In this document: in pieces, positions 60,865-64,000 of the stretch
How the letters are laid out: the number at the start of each line of letters is the position of its first letter
Numbering within the stretch: position 1 is the stretch's first letter
Assembly (NCBI RefSeq): GCF_016786325.1
Contig: NZ_JADWYU010000102.1
Span: 1-64,000 of the forward strand
DNA length: 64,000 bases
Direction of reading: 5' to 3'
Source of the DNA: Frankia nepalensis
Lineage (GTDB): Bacteria > Actinomycetota > Actinomycetes > Frankiales > Frankiaceae
Made by a program: the position numbers and the translations under genes
The notes under the pieces: generated by a model
What the model was told of the DNA's origin: nothing
The model's database searches: none
The model's input: only the letters and a program-made list of their open reading frames with translations

Positions 60865-61527
60865 GTGCGGATACGAGCGACGCGGACACGGGCGGTTGCA
60901 TCGACGGCGGTCGGCCTGCTCGCCGCGGTGACCGTGGCGGCCTGCAGCGCGACCAGCACGAGCGACGCGCCGCCCAGCACCCAGGCCCCACCGGGGACGA
61001 ACAGCACCGCCACGGCGTCGGCGACCCCCGGGGCCACCGCGACGGGCATGGCGAGCCCCGGCGGGAGCGTGCCGGGCGGCTCGTTCACCGCCCCCAAGTC
61101 GGCCTGCGACCTGGTCGACGTGGCCGCGCTCGAACGGGTCAGCGGCCGGTCCGGACTCGAACTGCGCAACGTCTCCTCCGGCACGCAGCTGGCCTGCGCG
61201 GTCACCGACGGCTTCGTCCCCGTCGGCGCGGTCACCCTCGCGATCCGCGAGGCCCCCGCCGGCGTCGACGCCCGCAAGGAGCTCGACGACACCGTCGCCG
61301 CCTCCGAGTACGGCAGGGACAACGTCCAGGAGATCCCCGGCCTCGGCGCCGCCGCCCGCTACGGGACCTCGCCGAGCATCGCCGGCCTGACGTTCGCCTC
61401 GATCTACGTCATCGACCTGCGCGGCTCCCAGCTCGCCAGCCTGTCGATCTCCATCGACGCGGGTGACCCCGCCACCGCCAAGGACCCCGTCGTCACCCTC
61501 GCCCGCGACGCCCTCGCCAAGATCTGA
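60865..61527 (+). CDS. Cell-wall-associated lipoprotein, DUF3558-like, copy 1
   Basis: 220 residues from GTG 60865. The signal peptide (VASTAVGLLAAVTVAACSAT) ends in a lipobox with Cys27. A Ser/Thr/Pro-rich linker (residues 28-72) leads to a globular domain: SACDLVDVAALERVSGRSGL, QLACAVTDGFVPVGAVTLAI, GLGAAARYGTSPSIAGLTFA and a C-terminal helix. The two Cys (CDLV and LACAV) could form a disulfide. The second copy at the end of the window shows the same spacing of these elements. Role unknown; typical of actinobacterial surface lipoproteins. Confidence 0.82.
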   Translation: MRIRATRTRAVASTAVGLLAAVTVAACSATSTSDAPPSTQAPPGTNSTATASATPGATATGMASPGGSVPGGSFTAPKSACDLVDVAALERVSGRSGLELRNVSSGTQLACAVTDGFVPVGAVTLAIREAPAGVDARKELDDTVAASEYGRDNVQEIPGLGAAARYGTSPSIAGLTFASIYVIDLRGSQLASLSISIDAGDPATAKDPVVTLARDALAKI

Positions 61528-61581
61528 CCCGCCGGCCGCGGCCCTTCCCGTCCGGCCGCCGCGGGTAGACCCGTCGCCGGA

Positions 61582-61623
61582 CGTCGACAGGCATCGCGAT
61601 GCCCTTTCGGATGTCTGTCGACG
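61582..61623. repeat. Inverted-repeat structure between lipoprotein and NUDIX genes
   Basis: CGTCGACAG (61582-61590) pairs with CTGTCGACG (61615-61623). The loop contains GCATCGCGATGC, itself a perfect 12-bp palindrome. CTGTCGACATG follows again at about 61649. It could be a terminator for the lipoprotein gene or an operator upstream of the NUDIX gene. Confidence 0.5.
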
Positions 61624-61801
61624 GGGTGTCGGACCGGGCGTCCCTTCCCTGTCGACATGTATTATTTTAGCGCATCCGGTTCGGGCTCGCCGTCCCCTCG
61701 GCGCGTTTTTATCGGCACCGCGAATTGCCACGAGAAAACGCGGAAAGAAGGCGCGGCCGATACGCCCTGCGCGTCAACCTTGTACCGGTATCATGCCGAC
61801 C

Positions 61802-62410
61802 ATGAGGCTGGACTTCGCGTGGTCCGACGACGGCGTCTACCACCAGTACTGCCTGCGCTGCCACGCCGAAGCGGTGCAGCGTACCTACGACGACGAGGGG
61901 CGCACGTTCTACCAGTGCGCGGCCTGCGGGCAGACCGCCGAGCGGTCGATCGTCCTCGACCCTGCCATCACCTGGTGGGTAGCTCCCGACGGTGAGTACT
62001 GGCACGAAAGCTCTGGCGTCTTTCTACGCAACCCCTCTGGCCAGTTCCTCTTCTACGAACGCACCATCTTCCCGTTCGCGCTCACCGTGCCATCCGGACA
62101 CGTGGACACTGGAGAACAGCCAGCCGCCTCCGCCGCCCGCGAGGTCAAGGAAGAAGTCGGTATCGCCCTGACCGGCCTCACACTGATCGGCACCGACGAC
62201 GTCCTCGGCGACTCCTGCCGCCGCGGCGCCGATGCCCATCGGTGGCACGCATTCCTCGCCCCAGTCGTGGACCTCACCGTGGAGGTCGCCGAGGAAGGGC
62301 GCCGCCCTCTCTGGCTCACCCTGGACGAGGCCGCCGCTCGCGACCTCACCGTGCCCGTACGCCATGCGATCAGCCTCTACCGCCACCAGCTCCAGCAGAC
62401 CGCCCGCTAG
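61802..62410 (+). CDS. NUDIX hydrolase with N-terminal zinc ribbon
   Basis: 202 residues from ATG 61802; the frame is open further upstream but AT-rich and non-coding there. A zinc ribbon (CLRCH ... CAACGQ, residues 17-42) precedes a NUDIX domain with a perfect box: GHVDTGEQPAASAA followed by REVKEEVGI (Gx5Ex7REUxEExGU). NudC-type NADH pyrophosphatases combine these two modules, though the NudC SQPWPxPxS motif is not seen. Probable substrates are NAD(H), capped RNA or related diphosphates. The region just upstream (61650-61800) is AT-richer and probably carries the promoter. Confidence 0.9.
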   Translation: MRLDFAWSDDGVYHQYCLRCHAEAVQRTYDDEGRTFYQCAACGQTAERSIVLDPAITWWVAPDGEYWHESSGVFLRNPSGQFLFYERTIFPFALTVPSGHVDTGEQPAASAAREVKEEVGIALTGLTLIGTDDVLGDSCRRGADAHRWHAFLAPVVDLTVEVAEEGRRPLWLTLDEAAARDLTVPVRHAISLYRHQLQQTAR

Positions 62411-62991
62411 GCAGTGACGGGGTCCGGTAGATACGGGGACCGACCGCCCAGGCCCTGGGACTGCCCATATGCCACCGCGACGATCTCCGCGAGTGGCGGT
62501 CAGGTCTGGCCCCGACCCCAGACTGGCGGGCCCACCACGAGCAGAGCTGGGCTCAGCCCGATCTCGCTATCGGCACCGGCGAGACGCTTGCCGAGCTCAC
62601 CAATCCGCGCAAGAACCGCCGTCTGTGATCTTGCAACGTCAACATCGCCCACGACAACGATCCTGGCCGCCACGCACGGCACTTGGATTGCCCGCGCTCC
62701 TCGCCCTTGGGCTTTCGATCGACTGTGTCTTCTGGCTGTCGATGCCCATGCCCGCGATATAAAAGATCATCTTCGACGAGCCTCACCTGCGCGCCGCCCT
62801 GGGCCCGGGCCTCGAGGACCCCGACTGGGTGCATCCCAACGGCCAGTCCCGCTGAGCCACTCGCATGCCGCCCACCGCGGCGTTCGGCGCGCGGCGGCGG
62901 CCCGAGGCCGGCAGCTGGAACAGGCCCGCTAACGCCACTGACCGTTCGGTTGCTGCTCAAGCCCCGGGTGGCGACGACCGTATGGGACTGA
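62411..62991. other. Gene-poor decayed region
   Basis: No complete gene. A 30-codon stretch ending at TGA about 62855 (KIIFDEPHLRAALGPGLEDP, then DWVHPNGQSR) looks like the tail of a lost gene, preceded by an in-frame TAA. The rest shows neither homology nor steady coding bias. Confidence 0.4.
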
Positions 62992-63240
62992 CGGCCGACC
63001 TCCGGCCACCGCGGGTCCGGCCGTACCGACGTCATCGTCTCCACCGGCGGGCCGCAACTGGCCTACGTCGCCCACGGCGCCGCCGTCGGTACCACCTGGG
63101 CCATCAGCGGCGGTGGCCTGCTCGCCGTCACGGCGATGCTCGCCACCGCCCTGCGCTTCCCCGCCTTCTGGCGCTACCGGGCATCCCCCGAACCCGACGG
63201 CGACGGCCCGGCGCCGGTGTCCCCTGACCCTGCCAGGTGA
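62992..63240 (+). pseudogene. C-terminal remnant of an MFS transporter
   Basis: In one frame up to TGA 63238-63240 the region reads TDVIVSTGGPQLAYVAHGAA, VGTTWAISGGGLLAVTAMLA, TALRFPAFWRYRASPEPD. This is the pattern of the last helix and tail of actinobacterial MFS permeases (S.GG...V......L.FPAFWRY). The remaining 11 helices are missing; the frame is closed by a stop at 62989. Confidence 0.55.
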
Positions 63241-63424
63241 CGTCGCGTGCCCGTCGTCGCGACGACCATCATCCGGGTGGGTGGGCAGGCGCCGGTCACG
63301 TGAGGCCCGTTCCACCCGGATCACCCGAAGCCGCAGGCGTTATTGGCGGTGAAAGCGGGCAGGCACGCCGTGGATGGGCGAATCGGTGCCCATCGGTCAG
63401 ATCGACTCGGCGGAGGGTGCGCAG

Positions 63425-64000
63425 ATGCGACGCCGAACGGCAGGAACCCGGGCGGTGGGAGCGGTCGCCGTGCTGGGCACCCTGGTCACCATCATGGGCT
63501 GCGACGCGGTCGATTCCACGTCCGAGCCGGGGGACAGGACCACTCCCGCGACCACCACGGCACCCGGCACGCCGGCCCCCCGTCCGGCCGGGCCGTTCGC
63601 CCTGCCCGCCTCGGCCTGCGACCTGGTCGAGGCGGGCACGGTCGAGCGGGTCGCGGACCGTACCTCGGTGGGCCTGACCCCGCTGGGCGGGTCACCGACC
63701 GGTCGGATCCACACGGTGCTGACCTGCGCGTTCACGGACGGAGTGCTGCCCGTCGGGCTGCTGACCGTCGACGTCCGCGACGCGACGGCCGGCAGGTCCG
63801 CCGCCGAGGAGCTCGACGAGTCACTCGCCGGTGGCCTGTACAGGACGGACGACGCCCAGGACGTGCCCGGCCTGGGAGACGCGGCCAGGTACGGCACGGC
63901 CCTCGACGTCGCCGGCCTCACCTACGCCACCGTGTGGGTCGTCGCGCTCGGCGACGGGCAGGTCGGGGACCTCACGGTCACCGTCGCCTCCCGCGCGCCG
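63425..64000 (+). CDS. Cell-wall-associated lipoprotein, DUF3558-like, copy 2 (cut by window end)
   Basis: At least 192 residues from ATG 63425 with CGGAGG upstream; no stop is reached. It is parallel in layout to the lipoprotein at 60865: signal peptide AVGAVAVLGTLVTIMGCDAV with the lipobox Cys, a Thr/Pro-rich linker, then SACDLVEAGTVERVADRTSV, VLTCAFTDGVLPVGLLTVDV, GLGDAARYGTALDVAGLTYA. The two proteins share motif order but only moderate identity, so the duplication is old. Confidence 0.85.
   Translation, partial: MRRRTAGTRAVGAVAVLGTLVTIMGCDAVDSTSEPGDRTTPATTTAPGTPAPRPAGPFALPASACDLVEAGTVERVADRTSVGLTPLGGSPTGRIHTVLTCAFTDGVLPVGLLTVDVRDATAGRSAAEELDESLAGGLYRTDDAQDVPGLGDAARYGTALDVAGLTYATVWVVALGDGQVGDLTVTVASRAP

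Noticed and set aside
1-64000. CRISPR array, rRNA operon, riboswitch or plasmid origin
   Set aside because: No regularly spaced direct repeats, rRNA-like sequence, recognisable riboswitch core or replication gene with iterons was seen when reading the window.

Overview
The window is very GC-rich, with strongly GC-biased third codon positions, many GTG and some TTG starts, a mycothiol-dependent-type enzyme, an SCO6745-family protein, many recombinase and transposase scars and tightly overlapping actinobacterial operons. This points to a Frankia-like or related actinomycete. That is inference from gene content; no rRNA or marker gene is present to fix the genus.

Region 1, about 1-27970, is an accessory island. 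It opens with a NACHT-WD40 STAND ATPase gene broken by two in-frame stops. A short ORF just upstream shares its N-terminal peptide. Next come truncated remnants (cytochrome P450, LivF-type ATPase, HTH tail) and a membrane-anchored pentapeptide-repeat protein. A catabolic-looking block follows: a TauD-type dioxygenase, a CMD/AhpD-like protein, a SnoaL-like protein and an ACMSD-type amidohydrolase form a minus-strand operon divergent from a TetR regulator, with a LLM-type oxidoreductase beyond. After more remnants comes an MMPL exporter, histidine kinase and NarL-type response regulator operon with a perfect 26-bp palindrome upstream. Transposase fragments (NF041680-like, integrase-type, IS256) lead to a serine recombinase. 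That gene is split by an IS4-family element whose 12-bp target duplication is intact, and it ends 7 bp from a tRNA-Leu(GAG) gene.

Region 2, about 27978-39800, looks more like resident chromosome. It holds tRNA-Leu, an HTH-PASTA protein, an ArsR-SRPBCC fusion with its own promoter/operator, a TadE-like protein, an AMIN-like secreted protein, a branched-chain-amino-acid-type solute-binding lipoprotein, a LLM oxidoreductase, a patatin-like lipase with a 90-bp duplicated 3' end, a methyltransferase and a PLP-dependent decarboxylase.

Region 3, about 39870-56600, holds a tandemly duplicated secreted alpha/beta-hydrolase cassette (about 2 kb per copy, with leader and terminator), then a SoxR and FMN-reductase divergent pair around a SoxR-box-like site. 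A signalling block follows: ECF sigma factor with a membrane partner, NatA/NatB-type ABC exporter, Ser/Thr kinase, a small Cys-rich protein and a HATPase-GAF-SpoIIE phosphatase. A Tn3 transposase scar and an unrecognised, more AT-rich stretch close the region.

Region 4, 57271-64000, carries an APH-type phosphotransferase with an unrecognised partner, a YnfA-family protein, a RidA protein, two related Cys-containing lipoproteins (the second cut by the window end), a zinc-ribbon NUDIX hydrolase and an MFS transporter remnant.

The observations most worth following up are the peptide shared by the STAND ATPase and the ORF before it, the IS4 insertion whose removal exactly restores the recombinase, the 26-bp palindrome before the MMPL operon, the leaderless ArsR promoter/operator, and the duplicated hydrolase cassette with its recurring intergenic motif.
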